This document shows positions 5,052 to 5,060 of a DNA stretch of 5,060 nucleotides, one piece after another; position 1 is the first letter of the stretch; every line of letters starts with the position of its first letter. The stretch comes from Campylobacterota bacterium (lineage in GTDB: Bacteria; Campylobacterota; Campylobacteria; Campylobacterales; Sulfurovaceae). The position numbers and the translations under genes were made by a program. The notes beneath the pieces are model-generated. The model did no database searches. It was not told the DNA's origin and saw only the letters and a program-made list of their open reading frames with translations. The DNA lies in NCBI GenBank assembly GCA_011330645.1, contig DRQB01000221.1, forward strand, positions 1-5,060. The letters run 5' to 3'.

Positions 5052-5060
5052 TTTCTCTCA

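Noticed and set aside
5033..5060. Open frame from ATG at 5033 (MPHFVVLSL) running off the window
   Set aside because: It could be the start of the riboswitch-controlled gene, but no ribosome binding site precedes it and its first codons form part of the terminator-like stem; nine codons are not enough to support a gene.
1..5060. CRISPR array, tRNA, rRNA, insertion sequence or prophage elements
   Set aside because: No regularly spaced repeats, cloverleaf-like segments, transposase-like frames or integrase motifs were found on either strand.

Overview
The window is AT-rich, with short intergenic gaps, tightly packed genes and promoters that show a clear TATAAT-type -10 box but no good -35 box. 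Together with the protein style (lysine- and isoleucine-rich, small exported proteins), this suggests a Campylobacterota bacterium of the Sulfurovum/Sulfurimonas type. That placement is an inference from composition and recognised protein families, not a database result.

Layout. Positions 1-108 hold a promoter region and a good ribosome binding site for a 62-residue exported protein of unknown function (109-297, +). Converging on it is a short YeeZ-like NAD(P)-binding Rossmann protein (327-998, -). From the divergent gap at 999-1092 a four-gene block runs to the right: an exported LamG/DUF1080-like beta-sandwich protein (1093-1677), a lipoprotein-type solute-binding protein of the Fe(3+)/AfuA-FbpA class (1680-2681), a two-halves-in-one permease of the FbpB type (2681-4198) and an ABC ATPase of the FbpC/PotA type (4195-4827). 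Gaps or overlaps of 2 bp, 1 bp (TAATG) and 4 bp (ATGA) make this almost certainly one operon. The three ABC genes form a complete importer: binding protein, fused permease and ATPase. The family name says ferric iron, but the binding protein shows a VDSDDA motif and lacks the tyrosine pair of classical ferric-binding proteins, so the cargo is open. The ATPase is unusually short at its C-terminus.

The right end (4828-5060) contains no convincing gene but is not empty. A perfect TATAAT box at 4909-4914 is followed at the expected transcription start by an RNA that folds like the GEMM / cyclic di-GMP-I riboswitch aptamer. It has a GNRA-capped hairpin, a long second helix with two bulges, the GAAAGC joining segment, and positions matching the ligand-contacting G, A and C. 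Two junction base pairs differ from the best-known aptamer in a compensatory way. Downstream, alternative hairpins could act as its expression platform. The regulated gene lies beyond the window.

The most interesting items are the riboswitch and its switch region, the LamG-like protein built into the transporter operon, the binding protein without iron ligands, and a perfect 22-bp palindrome inside the permease gene.
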